DNA from: Pelargonium x hortorum
Lineage: Eukaryota > Streptophyta > Magnoliopsida > Geraniales > Geraniaceae
Reading direction: 5' to 3'
Assembly (NCBI GenBank): GCA_036897525.1
Contig: JAYMTJ010000034.1
Span: forward strand, 1 to 64,000
Length of the DNA stretch: 64,000 nucleotides
In this document: piece by piece, positions 10,739-22,714 of the stretch
Position numbering within the stretch: the stretch's first letter is position 1
How the letters are laid out: each line of letters begins with the position of its first letter
Position numbers and translations under genes: made by a program
Notes under the pieces: generated by a model
What the model was told of the DNA's origin: nothing
What the model saw: only the letters and a program-made list of their open reading frames with translations
The model's database searches: none

Positions 10739-12423
10739 GTAGAGTTTACACTTCCTTTGGACTAGAATCAGTTTGTTCTTATGCATGTTATTTATGATTT
10801 AATTGTTTATCTTACAATTAGGAGGTGTTTTGGACTGACAAATTGTTAGAGTTGTATTCTGTATTCTGGGTTTTGCAAGCAGCTATTTGTTTTACTCATA
10901 AGTTCTTAATCTGGAGGTAAGATAAGGGATATTAAGTAACTGTATGTAACTATAGGAGCTTTCCCCTGATCTATTCCTAGGTGGTTAAACTTCTAGGAAA
11001 TAGCTTAATAAGTTAAGTAAGTTTCTGTTTCCAGGTTTTCTTATTTTATATTTCAAATCGAAAGTCTTTTTTCATTAAGTTTAGAGCTAGAGTCTTGGAG
11101 TTTTTGTTCCTATTATTTATTTCAGGGCTCCAAATTCTGGGTTTAGAGAGTTAAGATTTAGATAAGAATTTAAGGAATTCAAAGTAGGACTAAAATCATT
11201 TGTTATTTCTGGTCATTATGTGCAAGATGGTCTATATATTATTGTGCCTTAACCTCCTAATTAAGGATTTACTCAGTAAGATTGATATACTCAAGGTTCT
11301 TCTAAGTTAGTATCCTCCTAATCGATAAGTACAAAAGGCAAGAGTAATTCTACCTTTATCTTAAAGAGTTGCAATTATTGTCAGTGTTTTATACTGTATC
11401 TGCAGGAAGGAAAGCTCATCCAATTAAGAGATGTCAGCTGTGCTTTATGCAGAAATTATTCCCGTTTTATAGTTAAGAGTTTTAAGGGATAGCGCTTTTA
11501 CAACAAAGAGTTCTTTTTTGACTGGAGGTATCCTCCTGGGCGGGGTCTGGCTTTAGTGTTAGGTATCTCGGGCTTTAGGGATTGTGCTTTGTTTGATAAA
11601 AAAGGAAGAGAGGAGCTCCTTCCTAATAAAGAATACTTAGTATTTATATTATAAAGCGAAACCTTAGCGAATTCTAATAAGTTAACAAGTACACGTAAGC
11701 CCTCTCTCACATAGAGTAAAGACCTTAAATCTAAACCTTGTTATATTGCCAAAAAATCTTAAAGTAGAAAGTCTTGAAACCCTCACCTCATGAATTAATT
11801 CCAAAAAAGTGTTCCGTTCACAGTAACTCTTATACTAAACATAGAAATTCAAGAGAATAAAAGCCTATAGGCGATAAGATAATGATAGGACAAAAAAACT
11901 TTGGGGTATATCTGAAACTACTGTATTAATTAAAAATCTGTATCAAAACTGGACTGCTATTACCAAAGAAACTCTCGGTAGAACTGTAACACAAACCAAA
12001 GGAACCCTTACTATACACTTTTCTTTTAAAAGCAGGCTAAGGCATTCCCTCAAGATTCCTTTAGAAACTTCTAGCATATATTCCGATAACGATACAAACT
12101 TCCCTGCAATGCCCCTATTCGGATATCCTATTAAGCATTAGCTTAAAAAAAAAGTATCCTCCAAAATAGAAATTAACTGTGGTAACCGTTTACGTTTAAC
12201 AAAAAAAAACTCAATTTTTTTACTCTTTTATTTAACTTAATTGATACTGATCCCAGGTTTTACACTAGTAGCGAACTCCCTTATCCGAGGAAGTCTGAGA
12301 ACTATGAAGAAAAAACAACACTTAGAGTATCCTACGGAAGGGAAGGTTGCGAGTTCAAATTGACTTATGTGCACTTAAATTACACTTTTTTTTGCCTACA
12401 TCTAAGATTCTATTCAAACCTAT

Positions 12424-12478
12424 GCGCCCTTGCTAATGAGGCGCTTTTTAAGTATAGCTCGAAATTACGCGAGCGCCT
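12424..12478. other. Cluster of overlapping GC-rich hairpins
   Basis: In otherwise AT-rich sequence, three complementary arms follow each other: GCGCC at 12424-12428, AGGCGCT at 12439-12445 and AGCGCCT at 12472-12478. The middle arm can pair with either the first or the third. A further stem, GCTCG (12457-12461) with CGAGC (12470-12474), lies inside. The arms are mutually exclusive, so two alternative folds exist. It could be the remnant of a structured RNA gene. I tried to read it as a tRNA on the minus strand and failed, because the would-be T-stem does not pair. Confidence 0.45.
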
Positions 12479-15217
12479 ATACACATAAACTTGCTAAGCT
12501 AGATTTACGGGTCACTTGCTTGTATGTAGGGGTATATGTAATTTAGAGGAAACTCCGCAGACATTATTTAGGAGGCGTTATAACAGCCCCGCATCCATTT
12601 TTTTTAGGCTAACTGCAGGGCTTTCCTTTAGTTAGGTATTTTTAAGCAGTTAGGTTGGAGATAACGTATTCTCCTTATTCTAGGTTTGAACTTACGGCTT
12701 TTGTTCTACACTAACTGGAAGTATATACAGCTCTAAACTGCATAAAGGAAAGGTTTCCACAATAGAATTCAAGAGAATGACTTGAAAACAGTACTAAAAA
12801 AAAATACCGGGCACCCTTCCCTTTTAGATAATGCGAAGTCGAAAGAAACAAAACTTTAAGACTTTGTAGTACCTGTCTTAGAGGGAGCGCGTTACCTAAT
12901 TTTTTGAGGAAGGATCCACTACTCATTTCGAACATATCTAACTAAGATTTTAGGAGCACCCCAACAGACTTTGTCGTAGAATGACTCATCTCATAAATTA
13001 CAGCTGGAATTCGATTGGTTTACGCCATCTTATCTTCGGTTGTAGCGTAGAGGATAATAGGTAATGTACGCGTGGACAAGACAAGGATTTCCCGGTACCA
13101 AAATAAGTGAATTAAAGTCAAAACTAGGGAGACCTGTAAAACGGATATAAAACTCTCCCTTTTTTAATTGTTTATGAATGGATATGGAATAGTTTTGTAC
13201 CCCGTTTCTTGGGAGTTTGCTAGACCAAAGTTCTTTTTTTATTCTAGTAATTAGTAAGGAAAGCCTTGAGTAAGGCTCTACTCCTTAATAAAATAAAGAA
13301 AGCGAACCTTTTCTTGAGAATTGTTTAAGCAGCTAAGTTACATAAGGAAGTTAAAGCTTTAGTGGAGAATCTCAAGGCACAATTAGTTAGGTAAAGAGCA
13401 GTTGCCACTTTTTTCTTTGCTGGTTTAAATTAAACAGATTTTGCACCTATTTAAAGGGTAGACTCTTAAGTATTATAGGGTCTAACTAAACTAACAAGAT
13501 TGTAAGTTTAACTCTTGATCTACTACGTTCCTTACTTCTTAGAAAGAGGATACTTTTCTCAGATCAGATAAAAGTGCGATTACTTTGCATTTTGTTCAGC
13601 TTCTATTAGGGGCGGCTCCTTCGATAAGCTACAAATAAAATAATCATGTATCTTCATCTTCTAAGTGGTAAAACGAGATATAAAGAGCTTGCCATCACAT
13701 CAGGTTTTTATTTAGACCGGCTTTCCGACTTGTAAGACCTCGTAAGTTCATTTTCTATAGGGTTCCTATTCCTATTACGCTAAAAAATTTATAGTGTATA
13801 AAAGTAAAGCTTCGGCTCCTTTAAGACAATATTACAATTACTATTAAAAAAATGGGAGTCTTGTTAGCTAGACTTTCTTTCTTATAGTACCCTCAAAAGT
13901 GGTAACCCGGTTTGTGTTAGTTATTTTACATTTACACAAGGGTATTATCAACCCTACCTTTTGGATATTGAGCTGCTGTGTTTTATACGTTTACGTTATA
14001 ACTTACTCTAGCGTTCCTCAGGAACACTAGTTAAACTCAGTCAGTTTATATAAACCCCTCAGTTGCTGAATATGATAAGTAGTCCTGCAAAAAGAGCATA
14101 AGACCCCGCGAATTTTCTACGAGCACTCCTTTTCAAGGAAGAGGGCCGCCTTGATTTGAACAATTTAAACAAACTTATCTATATACAAGGCTTTTGCTGA
14201 TGCATATGGATTACGGATCCCGTAAAACTTGGCAGCTTAGAATTTTTTTTCATTTTTACGAACGAATTTTTAGGCAATATTATAAACTAAAGAAAAGAGC
14301 TTAGGGCTAAGAGAACGCCCTCTAGGGTCTCCCAATTTTATACTATACTGGTCAAAAACCCCTAATATACGTAAGTAGCTCTTAAAACTCAACAAAAAAA
14401 GGATCCTTTATATTTCACTTGCTAGCGCGAGTCAAAAAAAATGCTTTACCTACGCGATTTGAATTCCCCCTTTGTGTAGTAATAGCTTGAGCGTTTTGAA
14501 AGTTTCACAACCCCGTTTTTCTTCGGTTAGGCTTTATACCGAGCCTTGAAAAAGACTTAAAAAGATCCTGTCAGTGCTCGTCCTTGGTTAGTAAAGCCAT
14601 GGTTTCGGGGAGTCCTTTTATGTTCGAAAAAGTAAGAAGAGATTCTGTTGTATACCTACATACATAAAGGGCGCGGAATTCAATTACGGAGTAAATAAAT
14701 AAAAAGCTGGTGTTAAAATTCTTTGCCCCACTTACTTATATTCCTCCTATTATCTATATTACAAGGGGTTGGAATTTCAATATTAAGTTGTCTAGAGTCC
14801 CCCAGGATACTTAAACTTGTCTTGCTTAGGAATCCCCCTAAAGTAGAACTAAAAAGAAAAATAGTAGTATAGTAGCATTCCTTACAAGCTTACTTAAAAT
14901 TACTTTTACAAAATACCTGTAAATTTCATAGAGTTGCCTTGTCAATCTGGAAGTTATTCCACAAGTGTACCCGCAAAAACTCCTTGGTGATACCCGTATA
15001 ATTGTAAGCAGCCCACTTTTAGATACAAGTAAAAAAGCCCTGTGCAGGGGTACTTACTTCTATTCTTCATTTTTGTTTTTACGTAATAAAGACTCCTCTC
15101 TAATATGGAATAAAAAAAGAGTACTATACTACTCTTCAACTAAAAAGCTTAAACTGAGCCTTATTTTCCTGATAAAACTCAAGAGTAGTGCCTACTTCTT
15201 TTGGGATCCCCATAAAT

Positions 15218-15229
15218 ACTAGTACTAGT
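15218..15229. repeat. ACTAGT doublet
   Basis: ACTAGTACTAGT is both a tandem doublet of a six-base palindrome and a 12-bp perfect palindrome. It is minor, but fits the slippage-type doublets elsewhere. Confidence 0.7.
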
Positions 15230-15821
15230 TTGACTTTGTTTGAAAGGAATGCTTTGTATTACACAAGAAAAATCTAAGTCTAAGAAGTCACATTAGGAAC
15301 ACAGTCTCTGTAATTCAATGCTTGTTAGCTGTCCTTGGAACCCAGATTTACCTTGCTTTAGAATATATTCTCTTTCTTTTTTTTCCCAGAAACTAAAACA
15401 ACCAGGACTGGAGGAAAGCAACACCCTTAACTTAAGCCTGTAGTTTTTGTCTATAATATCTTTTGTTTGTTGCTAGTTAGGGTTTTAGATACATCTATTT
15501 TATCTTTCCTATACTTAAAATGACTTTTATTTGTACTTTGTTGGGATCCTAAAAGAGAAGCTGAAATTCCAGGAACCTCCTTTTAAGATTAAGAATTATC
15601 TTTGCTAAAAGAGTTGATATGAAAATAGAACTACAAGGAAAAGGGAATAATTAGGACTATCAAGGACAAAGAGCTCCGGTTACTTCCTACAAGATAAAAA
15701 GGGAAAATCCTAGTCTCAAGAATACCGAATACATGGAACTTCCTTTACTTCTTACTCGAAATTACTGCTAAAACCCTAGAGGACTAAAAGAAACACCTTT
15801 CTTAAGAGTTATAACTTTCCT

Positions 15822-15877
15822 TATACTATACTATACTATACTATACTATACTATACTATACTATACTATACTATACT
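15822..15877 (+). repeat. Pentanucleotide microsatellite (TATAC)11
   Basis: Eleven perfect, uninterrupted copies of TATAC cover 55 bases plus one extra T. It is by far the longest pure short tandem repeat in the window; other arrays here have two to three units. The lack of any interruption suggests it is young or actively slipping. Confidence 0.97.
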
Positions 15878-16622
15878 CACCAGAATTGTAAAAGCCCTTG
15901 AAAACGTAGAACTTAAAACTGAAAGAAATTTCCAAATGCAAATAATTGCTCTAGCCCTATTTTTATTTAAAATTACTAAAACCTTTCTTAACTGGACCTA
16001 AATAAAGGGAAGCAAAATGAAAGCTTGTTCTGAAAACTTCCCTTACTTAAACCCGTTTTTAAAGCACAAAAGCAAATAGACTCCGACTCCTTAAGCCTTT
16101 AAACTGCTAGAGACCCACTTATTAACTAATAAGAAATAAGAAAAAAATTCCAGGATAAATAAAGAGATAAAGAAATCCCATTAGAAAGAGAGACCTTTTA
16201 GGTAAAGACTTTACGAAAGATTCTGAAGATTCTATAATAACAACAAACAAGTAAAAGGATTCTGAACTAAACCGAACAACCTTATTATCCAAATGTTATT
16301 TAGTTTAGGTACTCCGTAAGCTGTAGAATCCTAAACATAGTTCAATTCCTTATATTTATATTATTAGAACAATTCCAAACAAGTTTGCCATTTATTTATT
16401 TACATCGCAGAATCTGGGGTTATCCTATAGCAAAGTAAAGCTGCACCCTCAAGACAATAACTCCTTCATAAACATTAGAATCTTTAACTCCTTTACTAGC
16501 TAAACAGATGATCGCTTGATATCTAAATATTTGCAAAGACAGAAACTCAGAGAATTTTAGAAGCAATTTCTTTACCAATGTCTGCCAGCTTTCCTGCAAA
16601 CAATTATTCAATTATTAAGATA

Positions 16623-16651
16623 CAAAGAAGACTAAAGAGCTTGGCCTGCTA
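16623..16651 (+). repeat. Diverged 29-bp dispersed repeat, copy 2
   Basis: Partner of 10710-10738 in the same orientation, differing by one single-base insertion and one single-base deletion. Confidence 0.6.
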
Positions 16652-17557
16652 AGATTAAGGCTAGACTTGCTTTCCATTATAACAATAACTCCAGAACTCC
16701 AGTTCATGGCTTATAAAAGAGTACTACTGTGCTACCTAAGCAGCTTTCCTAGTCTCCTCAGTGATGGGATTTCATTCTAATAGCTACAATTGTTTACCAT
16801 TTATCGGTGTAAGTTCCCAATCTCAAAATCCTAGGAATCTCAAAAAATCCCTAAATTACCACCACTGTACAAATAGTACTTACTTCCCAAGTTTATTTAC
16901 TTCAATAACCACTTAGAAATAAGAACTCTAGAAAAAATGAGATAGGCTATTCTTAGAAATTGTGGGATTCCCTAAAGTCCAAAAGTAGAACTCTTAGAAA
17001 GAATACCAATTCAGAAGTTGAGTAATTACCTAGTCTAGTTCTAGTAAAGAAATGGATCCAATTAGGAATCCTCAAAACCAAGAATACAAATTCATTCATA
17101 GCTACAATTCCTAGAGTTAGTTAATTAAGGAATAAGATTAAGACTATTTATCAGTATTCTCCAATACCAATAGGAATAGACCGAATAGAAAGAAACCCCT
17201 AGAAAGAGAAGCTCCTTATAAATGCATACAAATTTGACAAAATCCACTTGATGAAATAGGAAATTGACGAGAGTTTCTTGGCGGAGCCCCATACCTATGA
17301 AGAGTTTAGTACCGGTTTACCTGCTCTGGAATTTACAGGTCAAAAGAAGTTTAAGGGCTATTTTAGAGTAGTAATTCTCGTATCTAGTTTCTAGAGTAGG
17401 CATATGAAACAAGGAAAGGAATATAGCTATAAGATAGAGAATCCACGTACAAGTTTTAACAAAACAGGGGATATAGTAAATCACTTAAATACAACAAAAA
17501 AATGAAAATAGATCATCCTGAATACTTTCCGCTGTAGTAGTTTAGTGTACATTTTTT

Positions 17558-17636
17558 GGGGAGTATAGCGAAGTGGTTAGAACACCGGATTCCTGGAATC
17601 AGCATGCAAGGGTTCAAGTCTGTTCATTACATTCCT
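17558..17636 (+). pseudogene. Degraded tRNA-Gln-like sequence (trnQ-like fossil)
   Basis: The sequence can be laid out as a tRNA. The acceptor arms GGGGAGT (17558-17564) and ACATTCC (17629-17635) pair at six of seven positions, counting two G-T pairs. The D-arm AGCGAAGTGGTTAG has the conserved GG. A T-arm AAGGG-TTCAAGT-CTGTT pairs at four of five positions, counting a G-T pair. From memory, the plant mitochondrial trnQ begins GGAGTATAGCCAAGTGG and has GCATGCAA before the T-arm; both are present here with about one change each. The anticodon arm is altered: the best 5+7 fold puts CTG (Gln) at positions 34-36, but base 33 is C instead of T, one stem pair is broken, and four extra bases (CATT) separate the T-stem from the acceptor. 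These faults point to a pseudogene. A functional tRNA is unlikely. Confidence 0.55.
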
Positions 17637-20441
17637 GGGTTTTAAGAGCGAACTCCGAAAAGCAGGATTGGGACAATATGACTAATTCAGGTCAGCCTCT
17701 ATTTTACACTTCGACTGATAGTCAAGTCATACCGAGTATGTAAGTTGATATAGGGATTACTACTAAAGAAGTATAAAATTCCTAACTTTGCAAAGAAGTT
17801 GTTTTTAGCGGGAAACCTTGATAGGCGAAAGTTGGTGTTGGTTAATACACTAAATAACCAGGGTGTTAGCAAATCGGAAAGAGAAATAAGAAGAAGTAAC
17901 GTTAAATATATTATTTAAAGTCTCCAGAATTTCTTGTCTAACCCTAAAATCTGGGCGTACTTATTAAGAAGCTTCATTCTTGTTAAACCTGTTTCTATTT
18001 GACTTCGCTGAGTAGTAAGTTGTGAGTTTAATCCAGGTTATAATGTAAATTTCCCCTAACTCCCTAGTATAAGCCCTTATTTTTTCCAAATTGTATGTAA
18101 AGTTTCATTTACTTGGGTAGAATCGTAGTCATATTCGCAAGGTTATCTAAGAAATTATGTATAAGTATTAAATTGATAACTCACACAAAAGAGATAACAG
18201 TCCAGAAAGCTAAAGAGTTCAAGTCCCACAAAACAGCTTATTGACTTTCTTTCATACTCTTCTTACTCATAACTATATAACTTTCTCAGTCTGTATCTTC
18301 TAAAAAGCAATTCCGGAGCACATAAAAGAGTACAAAACTGGAAGGGTTTCCGTCCCATTGAAAGAGGAAAATGAGTATGGAACAACAGACAAGCTCTTGC
18401 CTTCTCTATTCTTTATCTATTCCAAGAACAACTCACGAAACTGGATTTGCTAAACCTATATGTTTTTTAACACCAGCTTTAGTAGAGTAGCTACAGAAGA
18501 AGTAAGGCAGGCTTTAGCTTGGAGCACAGATCGGAGATAGTCCTTATGACTTTTTACTCTTAGATTTTGGGAATTCCTTTGGTTAAGTCCAAGATTATTA
18601 TGAAGTAAAGGAACTCTAAGGAAAGATAAGGTACAAATTTTCTTAATTTCATTAAATAACAATCACCCAGGGTTCCTCTACGTTTGACTTTACAGCGTGT
18701 TTTTGTACATAAAACGCACAATCGTTACATCTGCAAAGTAAGCTCGTAATATACCTTTAACTCAAAATAAAGAGAAGACTCCTCGCCCTATATTATTCCT
18801 TAAATAACCGGGATAACTTCTAGAAATTGAAAGTGTTCGGCACAAGAAGTGCAAATTCCTTCAGTCAAAGTAACCTCAAAAGAAGATAAGTCCCAACGAA
18901 CCGTTTTGTGTATTACTTAATTCGACTGGATTCTAGCGTAAGATTTTTGAGTGTGTCAATTCTATGTTTTCCTGGTATAGCTTTGTTTCCTATCCTAAAC
19001 TAAAGGACCCTGTCTGTCCCTGTATTAAGCGATTCGTCTAATCAACAAGTAACTGAAATTCATTTTCTACTTTAAGACTGATACGCCCAGGCCAGATTCG
19101 CGAAGGTGCGGGATCCCTTTCAGTTAAGAATACTCCAAGGAAAACTAAGAGGCTTTAAGTCTTAAGAATACAAGTATGTTATGTATACCAAAAAAAGCGA
19201 ACTCTAGCGGAAACTCAAAGATACGGTTTCTCAGAACTAAATAAAATGAAACATTCGGATCGGAGTATAATATAAGGAATTCCGCATTTCATTTTCGAAA
19301 ATATTAAAGAATATCTAGGAGGAGAGACCCAAGATAAGCAGCTGTCGTCCTGTTAATAAAATTTTTGGATGCCCTACTTACTTTACTACTTCCGGATTAG
19401 ATTAGCCCAAACCTTTTAAGTGCATCCTAGTTCTTCTAGAGAGGATAAATAAAACTAGAAAAAATCTTGCTTTTGTAGTGTAGCTCAAATTCCGGCAGCC
19501 TTCCTGCTAACTTAGTGAAAATGCTTATGGAAAAAGGGTAATATTTAGAAAGGACTTCTATAGAGTGTACTTGACTCAGAGATTTTTTTTAGAGTTTCTA
19601 TCCGGGTTTCGTTTCTGAAATACCTTATGGCAATAAGCGCTAGTGACTTGATATAATATATCAGCAGAGCTCGTTTTATTTAATTAAAAAAGGGGTTTAT
19701 CCCTGATCTTTTGTATCTATGTAGACCCGCGGAAATGCCGTCATATTGGTATTTTCTGGAGAGTTTCTGTTAGAATAGAAAGACCTTGGTAATAAATAAT
19801 AATTACATACTTTAGAAAGTATGTTTAAGAGGACAAAGCACAATTTTAAAAGGACTGCTTTACTTATTCAGTGCCATTAACTTTCCTTATTAAAGGGAAT
19901 CGGTAACAAGAAATGCATAAGGAAAAAATCTACTTGAGACTAAAAGCTTCTCCTTAGTACGCTCGGCAGTGAGTTAACCCGAACCTACATCTTGTATAGC
20001 TGGAAAAGAATTTAGGAGAACAGATTCTGAGAATTAATGCTTTGTAGTTTGTTAAAGGATAAACCTGGGTATTACATTCAAGTCTTACTTAGCTGTATTA
20101 CTTGCGGAGGAGGTAAAACGACAATTTTAAGGTAGAGTCTTTGTAGGCAATTCTATTGCCTTTAGCCTCGGGAATTGAGCACTCCGAATAGAAGAGCGCA
20201 TTTGAGTCATTTCATACCTCCAATTCTTCGAATAATTAGAACTTCTAAAATGAGAGTCTCAAGTGGATGGCACTTGGTTTACGTTTCGAAGTTGAAAGCT
20301 GTCCAATCCATTCCTAAACCTAAACAATATAGTACAACAGAATTAACAAATTGCTATCTTTAACAACTGTGAATGTCCTTGAAAGCGATCCTACTTACTG
20401 AGTCCACTTAGGATATAATTTCCTAAATAGCTTACAGAATG

Positions 20442-20462
20442 TTAAGGTGTTACTCTCTGGTG
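20442..20462 (-). repeat. AGAGAGTAACACC family, inverted copy
   Basis: The plus strand reads TTAAGGTGTTACTCTCTGGTG, so the minus strand reads CACC, then AGAGAGTAACACC, then TTAA. The minus strand shares 17 bases with the copies at 21624 and 58812, and 16 bases (CACCAGAGAGTAACAC) with the copy at 51581. It thus links two subsets of the family: one extended on the left, the other on the right. Confidence 0.75.
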
Positions 20463-21539
20463 AGTGAAACCTGTTTTCCGATATTTCACTGTAAAGTAAA
20501 GCCTTTCAATTAACTTAGAAGCGACGGAACCCAAGTGATTTTAATAATATTTATTATTATGAGAAACTCTTGAACAATCCCCTTTTGTATTATAAGCTGC
20601 TTATGGGTTAAGATTATTTGATAACTAAATGTTGGAGAGTCTACCTATCAAGAATCCGAGTATATACCAATTCGATGGTTAAGGCAGACTTTCAAGATCC
20701 AGTAGCAGCAATTGGCTTGCGAAGGACTGGCTTTGGACCCTATTAGGAATTACTAGGATTTCCTGCAGTTTATTTAATAGTATATATTCATAATACCTAG
20801 CATTCACCCACTCGGGCTTGGACTGGACTTGCTCTGGCTTACTCTCGCTCGGACAGGTAATGAGACTGCTATCAAAGAAAAGAGTAAGGTATACAAAAAA
20901 GCATATGTAAAACTGTAGCAGGATACTAAAAAGTGTTTCGTTTTATATAATAATTCGTTTCTTTTTTGAATCCGAGAGGACTGAGACATAGGCGCATTAC
21001 TATTTGTTTGAAATGAAAGCTGGAAATCACTATACAAGAAAACAAGAAAGGAGGTCCTTATTGTGATATTCAGTGACATTTATATAACAGGTTTTGCCAA
21101 CGTATTTAATCAGATGTATTCCAACCAAATTGACTAGGCCCTCTCTATTTAAGTTTTAATATCCAAATTCCTGCACTTCGACGTAAAGTAAAGTACTATA
21201 GTATCCTAGCATGCAGACAAATCCCAGAAAAATATCCTTTACTAAATACTAAAAGCTAGCATATCTACCCGACTCATAGCTATTAGATTCCTTCGAAAGG
21301 TAAAATCTCCTATAGCTATAGTAGGAATAAACCGGGACGCCTCTAGCATTCAATCCCTTTTACTCCTTCTCATGTAGAACAAAGTTTGTAGTTTTCAAGT
21401 CAAGGCTGGTTCAAGCCTAAATAACAGAAATTATATAGAATAATATTAGCAATCTTGTAAAGAAAGTCTAGAACCTAACAACATGTTGTATGAAGAATGG
21501 TAACCAGAATAGTAACATGAAATTGCGAGCGCAAAAAAA

Positions 21540-21720
21540 GAAGGAATTGAAATCACTTAGATAAGAAAGTTTGAGCTCTTCACCATTTCCTATTCTCTGT
21601 TATATTGTATTTAGTAGATGCTATAGAGAGTAACACCTTAAGTTATGACACAGTCAAAAAATTGACATCAAGATCAAAGGGAGGTCGTGTGCTTTGGTTC
21701 TAGTCTCAATTCGAGTTCCC
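21540..21720 (+). repeat. Diverged dispersed repeat shared with 58740-58925, copy 1
   Basis: Four blocks appear in the same order and at similar spacing at both sites: CTTAGATAAGAAAG, then CATTCTCT/TATTCTCT, then an exact 23-mer centred on AGAGAGTAACACCTTAAG, then TG(C/T)-CTTTGGTT-type sequence about 70-80 bases further on. The rest of the interval has drifted. Colinear blocks around an exact 23-mer support common descent from one duplicated segment of about 180 bp. Confidence 0.7.
21624..21646 (+). repeat. AGAGAGTAACACC family, 23-bp exact copy 1
   Basis: These 23 bases are identical to 58812-58834. They run from TAGAGAGTAACACC through TTAAGTTAT. An inverted relative lies only 1.2 kb upstream at 20442, so the two form an imperfect inverted repeat with a 17-bp perfect core. 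Confidence 0.85.
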
Positions 21721-22704
21721 CCTTTTGAATTCTAGTTATAGTCGAGTCTAAATCTATAGTTCGAGAAAGTTCATTTAGATAGATTTTCTATTTCTGCATT
21801 GGTTTTCCAAGTAAGAACCTCATAGCATATCAGTGACTTCTATTCTAGACCTTTCTTGCTTGTAAAATCCCTACCCTTAGACCTATCCCTCCTATCCCAT
21901 GGAAACTACCCTTTACTTTAAATTAGACTCCCAAAAAGCTACATGCATTTACTTACTATAGTAGTAGGACTTGCTTACTTAGAAGTAGAAACTTAGTCTT
22001 TATTATCATTATCTGGAAAATCTAGAAACATAAGGAATGCAAAACCTTCGGTAGCCTTGGCCTTAACCCGAAGACATTAGCTACGTAAGTTCTAATACCA
22101 TACATACCTATAAGACTGAGAAAGATATCTCTCTATAAACATAAATAAACCACTAACTTATATACGAGAATTCGAAATATCAAAATGACCTTACACCCAG
22201 TAGGGTTGAAGCTAAGTTAAATGGACTTTAGCTCCACAATTGGGGGAGATCCCTTTTCTTTTACCCAAATTAGTACTCATAGTAAATCCATAAAAGAATC
22301 TTCAATTACCACAGCAACTATAGAGGCCAACGAAGGCTAAGGATAATCTTAGAATCAAATATACAGGAGCCCGGAAAAACTAGTACAAGGCAAAAGGATA
22401 AAAAACTCTACTGAAACACGCTTGTATAAACAGAAATTTCTTTAAGGTTTTACAACGAAAAGCGCCTTTTAGTTCTACATGAAAAGTGTATTTACCTGAA
22501 ACGAATTATTTTGACTTGACTTTTTTTAAGAAAGCTAGAAAGGGGGCAAGCAACCCCTTAGATAGCTAATTTTACTTAAACTGAAAAAAATATGGAATAA
22601 AAGACTCCATATATACATTAAAAAGTTTCTTAAAGGCTAAGAAAAAAAGACATAAAAAGCATACAATGTCTTACTATCTCTAATTATCGCTAAGTTTTAA
22701 CTTA

Positions 22705-22714
22705 ACCACGTGGT
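22705..22714. repeat. 10-bp perfect palindrome ACCACGTGGT
   Basis: A short GC-rich palindrome with a CACGTG centre in AT-rich sequence. In nuclear plant DNA CACGTG is the G-box core. With no gene nearby, and probably an organelle context, no regulatory role is supported. Confidence 0.4.

Larger units (their letters stand above)
5601..17550. other. AT-rich non-coding stretch
   Basis: I find no gene here. The open frames (for example 10408-10590 and 14965-15222) are short, hydrophobic or low-complexity, and match nothing I know. The only structure seen is small: period-11 and period-12 tandem duplications at 7378, 8512 and 8573, a hairpin cluster at 12424, a six-base doublet at 15218, the (TATAC)11 array at 15822, and a diverged 29-bp repeat pair at 10710 and 16623. 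The rest looks like unconstrained spacer. Confidence 0.5.
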
